Positions 42,649 to 53,281 of a stretch of 64,000 bases of DNA are shown in pieces. The DNA comes from Jaltomata sinuosa. Taxonomy: Eukaryota > Streptophyta > Magnoliopsida > Solanales > Solanaceae. Where the stretch lies: positions 186,001 through 250,000 of the forward strand of contig QJPP01003453.1 of assembly GCA_003996215.1 (NCBI GenBank). Direction: 5' to 3'. The position numbers and the translations under genes are program-made. Numbering within the stretch: position 1 is the stretch's first letter; the number at the start of each line of letters is the position of its first letter. The notes under the pieces are model-generated. The model was not told the DNA's origin. It ran no database searches and saw only the letters and a program-made list of their open reading frames with translations.

Positions 42649-44571
42649 CTAGGCTTCGGGATGAGGAATAGTGACACCTGTTTCGGCCGGCGTACGCAGC
42701 TCATCAACATCTGGAGTCTCTCCAGACTCCGGTACTGCACTGGATGATGCCCCACCTGCTTGGGCACACACTCTTTCCTGTCGCAGCTGCTCGTCTACCA
42801 CCGACAGCTGCTTTGCAACCTCTAACTTGTCCTCCTTGGTTGATTTCTTTCTGTGCTTTCTCTTCTTTGACTTCTTTACCCCACTTTCACCTGCTTGGGG
42901 TTCATTAATTCTCAATGGCCGACCCATCAAATCCACTATCGTGGTTTCTTCTTCCAAGTCCATGAAATCCGAAGTCTCATCATAAGGCACTTTTTCTTGC
43001 TTGAGGGCGGTGATATCATCCTTTACTTTCTTCAGTTCCACATCAAATCTTTCTAGGTCTGGGATGCTCATTTCATTTAGCCTTGCCTCCATCCGGGTTT
43101 CCATAGCATCGACCCTTGCACGCAGCCCCTCAAATGGCTTCAGATCCTTCCGTATTGCTTCATCAATGGTGGGTTTGAACAAGTCCGTCCAAGTGGCAAT
43201 TTGTTTATCCATCTGTTTCTGCTTCTGAACCATTTTAGCAAAATTTCGGGGATTCATGTGATATTCCGATGGTAGAGGAGGCCTTTCTGCAGTGCCAGAG
43301 CTTTCTGCAGTAGCTCTCATTGTTTGTGAAGTCTTCGGATCAAACACCGCAAGTGGCATCTCTGTGCCTGATGAAGTGTCGGTCGCCTCGGAGGTGGTTG
43401 TGGTTGGTTCCTCAAAAATCTGAGGCTTATGAATCCTCATGTCAAACTTAGTGTCATCCTTTGATTTGTCAATATTTTCCTTGGATGACGCTGTCACTTG
43501 ATCATCAATACCATCCAATATCGGTACCTCTGCACGCCTGCATAACTCAGTAACCAGACATGGGAACGGCAAAGAAGAAGTAGTTTTCATGGCTCTGGTC
43601 CGCATCTCGTCTGCAATTATCATTACGAAGTTGATAACGTACCCGGCTATCAAACTTGCCACAAGGATGGCTCTTCCCTCATCCAAATTAGCATCTCCAC
43701 CTGTTAGAAATATCCTGTACCGCACAACAGCCCACCAAAACTTTGCTACGAAGCTTAGTGATTTCTTCGATATCCGTCCCCTCTGAGTTAGCCAAGATGG
43801 TGAGCCATCAGTAAATGTCCGTGCTAACCATGGTCTCTGCGAGTATGTGTTGGAAATCTTGTCATGAAACTCTGGCATATCAGGTGGAGGAATGTATTCA
43901 GGGCCAAAGAGGACTCTGTTAATCATCTCTCGGGAGATGTTTACTTGTTTACCCCGAACCGGAACCCTGTCCTGCCTTGGTGCTGATTTAACCCCTTTTC
44001 CTTTCTCACATTTGCTCTCTAACAGTGCCAAATAGTTGGCATAGAATTCCCGGACTAGTTCTGGATAATAGAATCCCGGAGGTGAGCTCATCCACTCAAG
44101 CTGGTACCTCTGAAACTGTGTCTGAAGAACTGGGTATTCTGGCAGATCCGTGGTAATAATTTGCACTTCTTCAGCTATCAGTCTTTTGTGGCTCCTCGAC
44201 ATTGTTTTGGTAAGACCGTCAAGATAGTGCTTCCAGGCACCCTCAAATGCCCACCGGATCAATTCTCTATCCATGGGTGCCCTCCCTGCATTTTTGGTGG
44301 TTTCAGTACCACTTACATCTTCCGGACTGGGGCTGGAGCTACCACTTTCTTCAGATCCACTATCACTCCCTGACCTGCTGCTAGATGAACCACTCTCCTC
44401 TTCAGACTGGAAGACTTGGGTGTTTCTTTGTTTGGATAGCCTAGTCTGGTAGGCCGGGGCTTCAACTGCTTCTTCTTCGCTACTCGATTCATCTACTAGG
44501 GTCCGAGTGGTAGCGGTTCTTTCTTTCCTCTTTTGAGCTTGACCGCAAGGTGGTTCTTGTTTGAGGGCCAT
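42649..44571 (-). CDS. Athila env-position ORF, 'putative plant transposon protein' type
   Basis: An open 640-codon frame, the longest in the window. I choose ATG 44571 (MALKQEPPCGQAQKRKERTA) over the in-frame ATG 44601 because a splice acceptor (GTGCAG at 44581-44576) lies between them. Features: acidic/Ser-rich N-terminus (about 30-90, SSSSRSGSDSGSEESGSSS); a central conserved region with LVREFYANYLALL, RGKQVNISREMINRVLFGPE and RPWLARTFTDGSPSWLT, which I recognise from plant 'putative transposon protein' ORFs in Athila-like elements; a hydrophobic stretch AILVASLIAGYVINFVMII near 310; coiled-coil-like LKKVKDDITALKQE; and a basic, NLS-like KKSKKRKHRKK near 570. No signal peptide. Its function is unknown; 'env-like' is positional only. 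It has no internal stop, although pol is broken. Confidence 0.75.
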   Translation of the reverse strand: MALKQEPPCGQAQKRKERTATTRTLVDESSSEEEAVEAPAYQTRLSKQRNTQVFQSEEESGSSSSRSGSDSGSEESGSSSPSPEDVSGTETTKNAGRAPMDRELIRWAFEGAWKHYLDGLTKTMSRSHKRLIAEEVQIITTDLPEYPVLQTQFQRYQLEWMSSPPGFYYPELVREFYANYLALLESKCEKGKGVKSAPRQDRVPVRGKQVNISREMINRVLFGPEYIPPPDMPEFHDKISNTYSQRPWLARTFTDGSPSWLTQRGRISKKSLSFVAKFWWAVVRYRIFLTGGDANLDEGRAILVASLIAGYVINFVMIIADEMRTRAMKTTSSLPFPCLVTELCRRAEVPILDGIDDQVTASSKENIDKSKDDTKFDMRIHKPQIFEEPTTTTSEATDTSSGTEMPLAVFDPKTSQTMRATAESSGTAERPPLPSEYHMNPRNFAKMVQKQKQMDKQIATWTDLFKPTIDEAIRKDLKPFEGLRARVDAMETRMEARLNEMSIPDLERFDVELKKVKDDITALKQEKVPYDETSDFMDLEEETTIVDLMGRPLRINEPQAGESGVKKSKKRKHRKKSTKEDKLEVAKQLSVVDEQLRQERVCAQAGGASSSAVPESGETPDVDELRTPAETGVTIPHPEA

Positions 44572-44575
44572 GTAC

Positions 44576-45093
44576 CTGCACGGGAACAAGTTTGAACACA
44601 TGAGAATAGGAAAACACTAAACTAACGCCACTATCTCGGAGTGACGGTTTGGGTGACGGTCAGTCACATGGGTGACGAACCGTCACACCGGCCGTCACTC
44701 TAAGACAGTGAACTATTTATTGTTGACGGCTTAACTGATGGTTCATCACATGTGTGACGGGATGTCATGCCAACCGTCAGGTTGAGACAGCGTCACCGAG
44801 GATGTTTTACTCTCTTTGAGGCATTTCCTCGAACACCTTGTGTTCTATTAGGGGTTTTCCCATTCTTTGTGGGATTTGGCTTCACAAAATCACCACCCAT
44901 CATGTATTTAATCCCATGGGTTACTCAAGACTTCACCCATGTCAAATTTACAATTTCAAACAACAACAACACTCATACCCAACAACATTTACATCATCAC
45001 AATTTCACAAATATACAAACCCAACAATTTCCTCCTTTTATTTCGACATAATACTAATCAATAATTCAAACGAAGAAGAGTTTAGAATCATAC
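44576..45093 (-). other. Predicted leader intron of the env-position ORF
   Basis: On minus, donor CCAAG|GTATG at 45094/45093 and acceptor GTTCCCGTGCAG|GTACATG at 44576/44575 bracket 518 bp that contain TGACGG palindromes. The upstream 45,094-45,350 is CT-rich leader-like DNA. Splicing would place the ATG four bases into the second exon. Prediction from consensus only. Confidence 0.5.
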
Positions 45094-46195
45094 CTTGGTT
45101 TTGTTAGTGAGAAGAAAACTTCTATTCCTTTTTGATTTACATGAACTGATGGACAACCCTATTCTTCGACGGGAAATTGTTGGTTCTTGCGTTTTGGACG
45201 ACTAGTGAAAAAGGGACGATGAGGATGTGGGATTTGCTTGGGGAAGAGAGGATTTTGATTTTAATGGAGGGTTGGAGTTTGAGAGTAGAATAGGAGTGGG
45301 AAGATGATGAAGATGATTTCAATATATTTAGGCAGGTTTAGGTGAGTAGCGAGTCGGGTTGGTTTTGGGTCGGGGCGGTACCAACTCATTAAAAAAAATA
45401 AAAAAATATAATACTTACCTGATGTGGTGACCCTTGTGACGGTCCGTCGACCACCTGGCGGCCTGTCACTTGGTGCATTTTACATAAATAGTGACCCCTT
45501 TGTGAGTGCCTTGGTGACGGCCTAGAATGACGGTCCACCAAAGCTGTGACGGTCCGTCACTCTCACCGTCACCACCAAACAATGGGGATAAATATTTGTT
45601 CAACTGTGACTGTTTGTGTGACGGTCCGTCACTCAGTTGACGACCCACCAAAAGGAACCGTCACCCGTAGACAGAACATACTGTTACTTTCACCTTTTTG
45701 TACCTGCACACTCAACACACAAATTAACCATTCTAACAAATCAAATTTTTCTAAGATCATAATACAACAACAATTCATGGGTTGCCTCCCATACAACGCC
45801 TGATTTAACGTCGTGGCACGACGCGAGTATCTTGATTACTCAGACTTCATCAAGATACACCAGAGACAGAACATGTACCTCCTCTGGGAGGCCCAGATAT
45901 TGCTTTACTCTCTACCCATTGGCTTTGAACAACTTACCATCCGTATTCTCGAGTTCAACCACACCAGATGGAAACACTTGGTGTACTTTGAATGGCCCGG
46001 ACCATTTGGATTTGAGTTTTCCGAGAAATAATTTAAACCTGGAGTTGAACAACAATACCAAGTCCCCAACTTTGAACTCCCTTTCTCAATTCTTCTGTCA
46101 TGGTATAGATTCATTCGTTCCTTGTAGAGAGCGGATCTCTCATATGCTCGCAATCAGAACTCATCCATCTCATTCAATTGTTCCAACCTTAGTTC
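45094..46195 (-). pseudogene. Region between integrase and env-position ORF, with integrase tail
   Basis: On minus, 46195-45905 continues the integrase C-terminus after stops: RAYERSALYKERMNLYHDRR, SKLGTWYCCSTPGLNYFSE (GPY-like tail region). Then GTCGTGCCACGACGTTAAAT and GGGAGGCAACCCAT (about 45,780-45,830), the conserved post-pol phrase of Athila elements. 45,425-45,665 holds a TGACGG/CCGTCA palindrome cluster, and 45,100-45,350 a CT-rich leader. Confidence 0.7.
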
Positions 46196-46954
46196 CTATG
46201 CATCTTTCCAACTGAGATTTAACTTTTTGAGCGCCCAAAGGGCTTTGTGCTCAAGTTCCACGGGCAAGTGACAAGCTTTACCAAAAACAAATTGGTAAGG
46301 AGACATACCTATTGGCATTTTAAACGCTGTTCGGTACGCCCAGAGTGCGTCATCCAACTTTCTTGCCCAATCTCGCTGGTTCACATTCACAGACTTTGCC
46401 AATATCTCTTTAATTTCACGGTTTGACACTTTGACTTGCCCACTTGTTTGGGGGTGATAAGGTGTGGCTACTTTGTGTTGCTTCACCCCATATTTTGCTA
46501 GAGCAGCCCGGAACACCTTATTGCAAAAATGTGACCCTCCATCACTTATGATTGTGCGAGGGGTGCCAAACCAAGCAAAGATGTTTCTTTTTAGAAAATC
46601 CACCACACTTCTCCCTTCGTTATCGCCCAAAGCAACCGCCTCTACCCACTTTGAAACATAATACACCGCTACCAAGATGTAACGGTTCCCATAAGAACTG
46701 TCAAAAGGGCCCATGAAATCTATCCCCCATACGTCGAACAACTCAACCTCCAAAATAGTGGACATGGGCAACTCTTGTCGGCGAGAGATTACTCATATTC
46801 GTTGGCATTGATCACAGAACTTGGCAAATTCATATGAATATTTTTGAATTGTCGGCCAATAATAACCACACTGTAAGATTTTTTGGGCGGTTTGATTACC
46901 CGCATGATGCCCTCCAACTGGGGACGAATGACAAGCTTGCAAGATGCTTGTCAT
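46196..46954 (-). pseudogene. Athila integrase
   Basis: The zinc-finger part (46,772-46,954, other frame) retains ACHSSPVGGHHAGN, CGYYWPTIQKYSYEF and CDQCQ, i.e. the HHCC motif. The core frame 46196-46771 (191 codons) has all three catalytic acids: D in VWGIDFMGPF, D in TIISDGGSHFCN and E in VSNREIKEILAK, with TPYHPQTSGQV before it and WAYRTAFKMPIGMSPYQFVF after. Integrase inserts the cDNA into host DNA. Stops separate it from RNase H (near 46,955), split the zinc finger from the core (TAG in CQRI-stop), and follow SWKDA. Confidence 0.9.
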
Positions 46955-47515
46955 TTACACTTCCGGTACACATCTCCTTACTATGTTGTCAGCACACAAC
47001 CGGAATAAATACGGCTCATCCCAGAAAAACTTACTTGCATCATGGAGAAATTTCTTCCTCTGGTGGAAGTTCAAATCTTCTGGGATCATGTCACTCACTA
47101 CATAATTTGCGAAATCAGCGTACCAAGGCACCATATCAAGTGACGCGGCCATCACCTGCTCATCCGGAAATGCATCATCAATCTCCGGTTCATCTACTAC
47201 TTTCTCTTCCCTCTCAAGCCTGGACAGATGATCCGCCACCTGGTTTTCACAACCTTTCCGATCTTTGACTTCAAAGTCAAATTCCTGCAACAATAACACC
47301 CATCGGGTTAGTCGAGGTTTTGCATCCTTCTTGATCATTAAATACCTCAAGGCTGCATGATCTGTGTGCACCACCACTTTTGTACCAAGTAAGTACGCTC
47401 TAAATTTCTCAAAGGCGTATACAACAGCCAGTAGCTCCTGTTCTGTCACTGTGTAGTTCTTTTGCGCCCTATTCAATGCTTTACTAGCATAATAAATGGG
47501 GTGAAAAAGTTTGTC
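46955..47515 (-). pseudogene. Athila RNase H domain
   Basis: The frame 46955-47476 has ALNRAQKNYTVTEQELLAVV (catalytic Glu), YLLGTKVVVHTDHAALRYLM (catalytic Asp), and GCENQVADHLSRLE at the end. The first part, FEVMCDASGVALGDVLGQK with its Asp, ends the preceding RT frame and is separated by a TGA (about 47,517). RNase H degrades the RNA strand of the RNA:DNA hybrid. The active-site acids are present. Confidence 0.9.
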
Positions 47516-48526
47516 TCACTTCTGTCCCAGAACATCTCCAAGTGCAACACCACTTGCATCGCACATTACTTCGAACGGTTTGGACCAATTCGGGGCAATT
47601 ATAATAGGAGTATCCACTAACTTTTTTTTCAGGCACTCAAACGCCCTCAAACACTCAGCATTAAATACAAACTTAGTCTCTTTTTCCAGCAATCTGCACA
47701 AAGGGTTAGCAATCTTAGAGAAATCTTTAATGAATCTTCGGTAGAATCCGGCATGATCAAGAAAGCTCCTCACACCCTTTACTGAGATGGGTGGAGGTAG
47801 TTTCTCGATGACTTCTATCTTGGATCTATCCACCTCTAGACCTCTCATAGATATCTTGTGCCCTAATACAATGCCTTCTTTCACCATGAAATGGCATTTC
47901 TCCCAATTCAGCACGAGGTTTGACTCTTCACACCTTTGCAATGCTTGACCCAGATTAATCAAGCAATCATCAAATGCATCACCCACCATAGAGAAGTCAT
48001 CCATGAAGACTTCCAATGTGTTCTCCACCATATCAGAAAAGATAGACATCATGCATCTTTGGAATGTTGCAGAAGCATTGTAAAGACCAAAGGGCATGCG
48101 TCTAAAAGCAAACGTACCATAGGGACAGGTGAAAGTGGTTTTCTCCTGATCTTCCGGGGCGATAGATATTTGGTTGTATCCCAAATATCCATCCAAAAAG
48201 CAGTACCAACCCCTTCCAGCTAATATATCTAGCATCTGATCCATAAAGGGCTAGGGGAAATGATCACGGAGAGTCCAGGAGTTGAGCTTCCTGTAATCCA
48301 TACAGACTCGCCACCCCGTGACAGGTCTTAATGGAATCAACTCATTTTTTTCATTAGCTACCACAATCATTCCTCCCTTCTTAGGAACACATTGCACTGG
48401 GCTTACCCATTTGCTATCAGAAATTAGGTAAACCACTCCAGCATCGAGCCATTTGATGATTTCTTTCTTCACCACCTCTTGCATTGGCGGATTCAGTCTC
48501 CGCTGGTGCTCGGTGGTGGAGTGCAA
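47516..48526 (-). pseudogene. Athila reverse transcriptase
   Basis: Frames 48251-48526 and 47516-48244 are separated by a TAG in HFP-stop-PFMDQML. Motifs in order: NPPMQEVVKKEIIKWLDAGV, SPVQCVPKKGG, GWRVCMDYRKLNSWT, RGWYCFLDGYLGYNQI (first catalytic Asp), FAFRRMPFGLYNASATFQRC, and VFMDDFSMVGDAF with the paired catalytic Asp (FMDD) intact, then VLNWEKCHFMV, GIVLGHKIS and RSFLDHAGFYRRFIKDFSK. Compared with the chromovirus RT at 17,481 it is far better preserved. A frameshift near 48,500-48,526 separates it from protease. Confidence 0.92.
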
Positions 48527-50661
48527 TCTTCTTCTAACTGTATCTTATGAGTACAAATACCTGGTGGGATGCTAATAATATCCGCAATGGTCCAGCCGAT
48601 TGCTCTCTTGTGTCTCCTCAGTGTGGATAGTAAAGCTTCAACTTGTGATTCCACAAGGTCTGTCGCAGTGATTACAGGTAAGGTATCTTTGTCACCTAAA
48701 AATGCATACCTCAGATGGCCTGGCAACTCTTTCAACTCTAACACCGACGCCTCCTCAATAGAAGGCTTTGCAGGAGGTGTCGGCCTGTTCTTCAAGTCAA
48801 GATCTAATTTATTTGAGGCATAATAATATGACCCCATTCCAACCACAACATTTACAATTTCTTCATAATATTCGATGTCATCATCATCGAAGTTCATCAT
48901 GACCGCTGCCAACGTCTCTACAACAAGTCTCTCTTCAACAGAAATAATCACATCAGATTTGGAAACAACATCAATAACCGAGATGACATTCATGTCCCTC
49001 GGCTGCCTCATTGACTTGCACACATTAAACTTCACTATTTCATTGTTCAACCTGAAAGTCAACTCATTGCTCTCCATATCTACTAATACTCTTCCGGTTG
49101 CCAAGAAGGGTCGTCCCAAAATAATAGGGACTTCAAAGTCCACTTCGCAGTCCAAAATCACTAAGTCTGCCGAAAAGATGAACTTCCCCACCTTCAAAAG
49201 CACATCGTACAAAATACCCACAAGCCGTTTAACCGATCTATCAGCCATCAACAATCTCATAGTCGTCGGTTTGAGAGCTCCTAAGCCCAACTGCCAGTAG
49301 ATAGCTAACGGCATCAAGTTTATGCTAGCCCCCAAGTCACAAAGAGCTTTTGCAAAGTTAAACTCCCTGATGGTGCAAGGAATAGTGAACGCACCCGGGT
49401 CTTCTTTCTTTTGGACTAGCGACCTTGATGAAATGGCACTACAATGGTGGAGGTTGTCTTCCGATTCAAAACTTACCAACCTCTTCTTTGTGATCAAGTC
49501 CTTCATGAACTTGGCATAACCGGACATTTGTTCAAGCGCATCCACCAGAGGGATATTCACAGAGATCTGCTTGAGCATGGTGATAAACTTGTGGAATTTC
49601 CTGTCTTCTACCTTCTTTTTGATCCTTTGAGGGAAAGGAGGAGGAGGCTTTGGCATTTGTTTTGGAAGTTTTTCAACTTCCTTGCTCTTCTCCGTGAGCA
49701 ATTTAGAATCATCATCTACCAAAGTGGGTTTTTCAACCTGAACACCCACACCCTCATCACTCACCTTTTCATCATCAATGAGCTCATCTTCGTCAATAAC
49801 ATCATCTTTCTGCTTTTGAATTATCGGATGTGCTTCTGGTAGTGTCTTACCGCTTCTGGTGGTGATCGCCATACAATTCCTGTCGTTTCTCGGGTTTTGA
49901 ATGATGTCACTCGGCAATGTACCAGCTTTCCTTTGATTTAGAGACGCTGAGACTTGACTCATTTGTTGCTCTAGCTGCTTGATTGAGGTGGAATGAGAAT
50001 TCACTAACTGACTCATTGATGATAATTCAAATTTCATTTCCTTGACTCCGGAGTCAATAGATTCCACCTTCAACAACATCTTCGCCATCATATTCTCTAA
50101 TTTGGACGTTCCTGTCTCATTGCTAGCTCTTTCTCGGTTACCAGGTGGTACGTACAACCTACCTCTATCAGTTTTATTTTTCCAGTTCCCCTGATCACGA
50201 TCTCTGTAGCCAGCTTTTTCATAGTAGTTGTCCTTCTGATAGTTCCAACCTTGGTTTCCCTGGCCATTGGCCTGGAAACCCCCCAAATAATTAGCCTCCT
50301 CATCAGATTCAAACTCTGCTGCTCTACCTTGGGAACCCACAACTTTCACTTTCTCCGTATCTCCTGACAGCAAATGTTTTGTCAGTAGATCCATTTGCGT
50401 TTTCAGATGGGCCATATCTTGATCCCGCTCTTCCTCTTTCCTGCGCTGTTTCGCTGACATACCGACTGCATAAGTGCTAGCAGCAACCTCTGTGTCCCGT
50501 GTATGCCAGACTCTGTTGGTTTTAGTTAGCCGGTCCAAAATAGCTGTGGCATCGATAAAGGTAAGACCCATAAACGCTCCACCTGCTGCATTATCCAGTG
50601 TCGGCTTGGTAGCCAAATTTAGTGCCCTGTAAAATGTTTGCATTAGGAAATTGTCGGTCAA
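48493..50661 (-). pseudogene. Athila gag C-terminal half and retropepsin
   Basis: A 722-codon frame starting MTDNFLMQTFYRALNLATKP just after a stop (TAG at 50664-50662). Gag C-terminus: GAFMGLTFIDATAILDRLTK and HLKTQMDLLTKHLL, then a long charged linker. Retropepsin at about 49,400-49,050: PGAFTIPCTIREFNFAKALC, active site DLGASINLMP, VKRLVGILYDVLLKVGKF, LVILDCEVDFEVPIILGRPF, LATGRVLVDMES. Here PIILG is followed by RPF with no stop, which differs from array units A-C. Then a pol N-terminal region to CTHKIQLEEDC, where a frameshift precedes RT. Confidence 0.9.
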
Positions 50662-51430
50662 CTAATAGTTCGGGCATTGTGTTAACTTCTTCTTGAACCG
50701 CAACCAAGTCTCATGTAAAGCCTCATGAGGTTGTTGTCTGAAGTTGCTAATTTTATCCCTCAACTGTATCATCCTAGAGAGGAGGAAAGAACCTTTCTAA
50801 GAAAGCTCCTTTCAACTCTCCCCAGGTTGTGATAGAGTCGGGGGTTAGCTCTGTCAACCATAATGCTGCCTCATCAGACAGAGACAACGGAAAGAACTTG
50901 AGCCTGATCGCTGTCTGACTTACTCCAGGCAATTCGAACGACTTGCAGATACCCACAAAATTCATCAGGTGTCGGTTTGGATCATCACCAGCAACACCAC
51001 GGAACAGTCCCTTTAAGTTCAACAGCTGAATCATCGTGCTAGTGATGTTGAACTTAGCTCCAGGCGATAGCGGAGGGAGAACAATGGCGCCCGTAGCACC
51101 AACTCCATCCAAGTAGATATCCTCATTATCATCCAAAGCATACTGCCTTGGTTGCTGTCGACCTCTACCTCGCTGTTGTGGTCTCTGATCGGCTGGAGCA
51201 TTGTTGTTAACAATATCAGCTGGTCTGCCCTCACCCACTACAACCTCTTCCTCCAGCCCAACATCATCCTCAATATCATCAACATTCAAATGTTGTTGGG
51301 CTCGTTGAGCTGCAGCGAGTCTCGCTACCTCTTTTTGTTGTACATTCATGGCTCGCCTTAACGTTCTAGCAAGCTCGGGATCGTAAGGTAATGTTGATTC
51401 ACCCGAGTGTCGGGTACTTGGCATGCACAA
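50662..51430 (-). pseudogene. Athila gag N-terminal half
   Basis: The frame 50774-51430 (218 codons) starts MCMPSTRHSGESTLPYDPEL and carries LARTLRRAMN, an acidic linker (DDIEDDVGLEEEVV), RPQQRGRGRQQPRQ, and the gag core ITSTMIQLLNLKGLFRGVAG, RLKFFPLSLSDEAALWLTEL, GELKGAFLERFFPP. A frameshift at about 50,772 moves the reading to RMIQLRDKISNFRQQPHEAL and HETWLRFKKKLTQCPNY, which ends at TAG 50664-50662. The original gag start is probably this ATG, about 100 bp after the PBS. Confidence 0.88.
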
Positions 51431-51533
51431 CTATATACCCTACAAAAATATAACAAAAACAACAAACAAAAGTAAGTCAGGAAAGTATGACTAAGAGTCA
51501 ACGAAACACACCGGACTTAATAAGCAACCGTAT

Positions 51534-51551
51534 TCCCCGACAACAGCGCTA
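51534..51551 (-). other. Athila primer-binding site
   Basis: On minus, beginning 5 bp after the 5' LTR end: TAGCGCTGTTGTCGGGGA, a variant of TGGCGCCGTTGCCGGGGA, the usual Athila PBS. It confirms minus orientation. Confidence 0.85.
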
Positions 51552-51556
51552 AAATT

Positions 51557-53066
51557 TGATACGCCCAAATTACAACTCCAATTAAGAAGCATAAGCGGTC
51601 GTCGTCAAATATAGAACCCAACCAAGATTGGGGTCGATCCCACAGGGAATAAAGTATAAATTAAGTCGTTAGTAATTTAGTTGACTAGTAATCGATAGTT
51701 TCCGATAATTTGGGAGGGGGGGTTTAAATGTCAATTTCGCACAAGTTAGTTAACAAGCAACAAATTTTCAAGAGTTTATAATCAATGTGAGAATGAACTA
51801 GGGAAGTGTTCACCACCATGGCGTCATAACAATTTCGACTCAAAGCTTAACCGGGTTCTTTCTATATGTATATCACGATGTGATTGAATTAATGGTATCA
51901 TCTAAACGTTTCTCAACCAAATAGACGAATTTCCTTTTCAATTCTCTTGAACTTGAAAAGGTGAAATTTCTGATTTCAATCCTAAACATCAAGTAGATTA
52001 ATCTAGTTACAACATTAGTCATAAGACGAGAGTTGGTAGTCTCGAATCCTTGTAGTTAATCAAATTTCCCGGTTTTAATCTCTTTGCTCAAGCAAATCAA
52101 ACCTAGGTATGTTCTAATGTTTGCAACCATTAGAAAACGTAAATAATGAATGATTAACCACGTGACAACATATAAATTGAACCCTACGCTACCCGGAATC
52201 TATATTGTTACTCTTGCCATGGATCCCACAACCCTAGTTGTGAGGAGTTTAGCCACTCATGCTAGCAAAATGAAGTAGAGAAATAATAGTATTCATATGA
52301 GAAGAAAGAATTCTTACAATAGAAAATTATTACTTTACTTTTGCACTTCGTAGAATCCCAGCACCAATGGTAAAAATCCCAAGAACAATGTAAGAGAGGA
52401 AGAAAACGTGTTTGTGTCGTGTTTTCTCCTACCAGAACTCGTCAAAAAAATGCTGAAAAAGTATTAGTTAATGAATATTAAAATAGCCCTAACACTGGGT
52501 ATTTATAGTAGTCTAGGAAATAAAGTCCAAAAATAGAATCTTCGAAATCCTGCTTCGCGTTGATGGGTCGGTCGCCTGACGAACCGTCACCCATGTGACT
52601 GGCCGTCACTCCAGATGTTGCCACTATCCAGTGCATGATCTCCATTAGCTCTAACTTGACGGCTTCCCTGACGGTTCATCATCCTGTTGATGGACCATCA
52701 CTTAAACCGTCGCCATTATCCAATGATTCAGTGCCTGGCTGTCTTATCCTGACGTCTTGGCTGACGGTCAGTCACAGGTGTGACGGCCTGTCACGCTAAC
52801 CGTCACCCATATCCAGTGCATCCTCTAGCTGCTGCCAGGTTTCGTGGCTCCCCTGACAGTCAGTCACCTGTGTGACGAGCCGTCAGGTCCTCCGTCAAGC
52901 TTAACCAGTATTACTTAGCTTTGAGTAATTTTCACTCCCTTTCTATCCTTGTCTCCATTTCCTGCAACTATAACATAAAAACATCAAAAACCACAAAGGT
53001 TGCTTAAAAATTTGCGAGTATTCTTAGTTAAAGGCGTCAAATATGCCCTAAAATACCGGCACATCA
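51557..53066 (-). repeat. Athila 5' LTR (right copy), 1510 bp
   Basis: TGATACGCCC...CCGGCACATCA, paired with 39734-41233. Differences are scattered substitutions and small indels, densest in the TGACGG palindrome cluster (52,555-52,890). Confidence 0.92.
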
Positions 53067-53281
53067 CTAAGCCTCCAGATAATTTAAGAGTCATATCTGT
53101 GATAGAATTTGAGGAAAAAGGGGATAATACCCTTGGAGAGTATGAAGTGTGCAAGGTGCCCACATTTGATTTATTACAAGATGAGCAGCTTGATGGCATC
53201 TCTAAAGTGTCAATGGAGCAATTTCCCTTGTTGGAATGGGACCATGCTAACCGGATTAACATGCCTTCCGACACTGGTTGA
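53067..53281 (+). pseudogene. Unit A, end of gag-pro reading frame (after the nested insertion)
   Basis: Resumes at CTAAGCCTCCAGATAATTTA, matching units B (58,410) and C (62,905). The frame encodes PPDNLRVISVIEFEEKGDNT, TFDLLQDEQLDGISKVSMEQ and FPLLEWDHANRI to a stop near 53,281. In autonomous Athila elements RT follows the protease; here post-pol DNA follows within 40 bp, so RT, RNase H and integrase are deleted. Confidence 0.8.

Larger units (their letters stand above)
39729..53071 (-). mobile_element. Nearly complete 13.3-kb Athila element (Ty3/gypsy) nested in unit A
   Basis: The element 39734-53066 (13,333 bp) has a perfect TSD CTAAG (39729-39733, 53067-53071). LTRs are 1500 and 1510 bp (TGAT...CATCA), about 3% different by eye. 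The coding strand is minus. Order: 5' LTR (right), PBS, gag, protease, RT, RNase H, integrase, long region, spliced env-position ORF, 3' region, polypurine tract, 3' LTR. Gag-pol has several stops and frameshifts, so this copy is not autonomous, but every domain can be found. It belongs to the same broad lineage as the array units, which lack pol. Confidence 0.95.
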
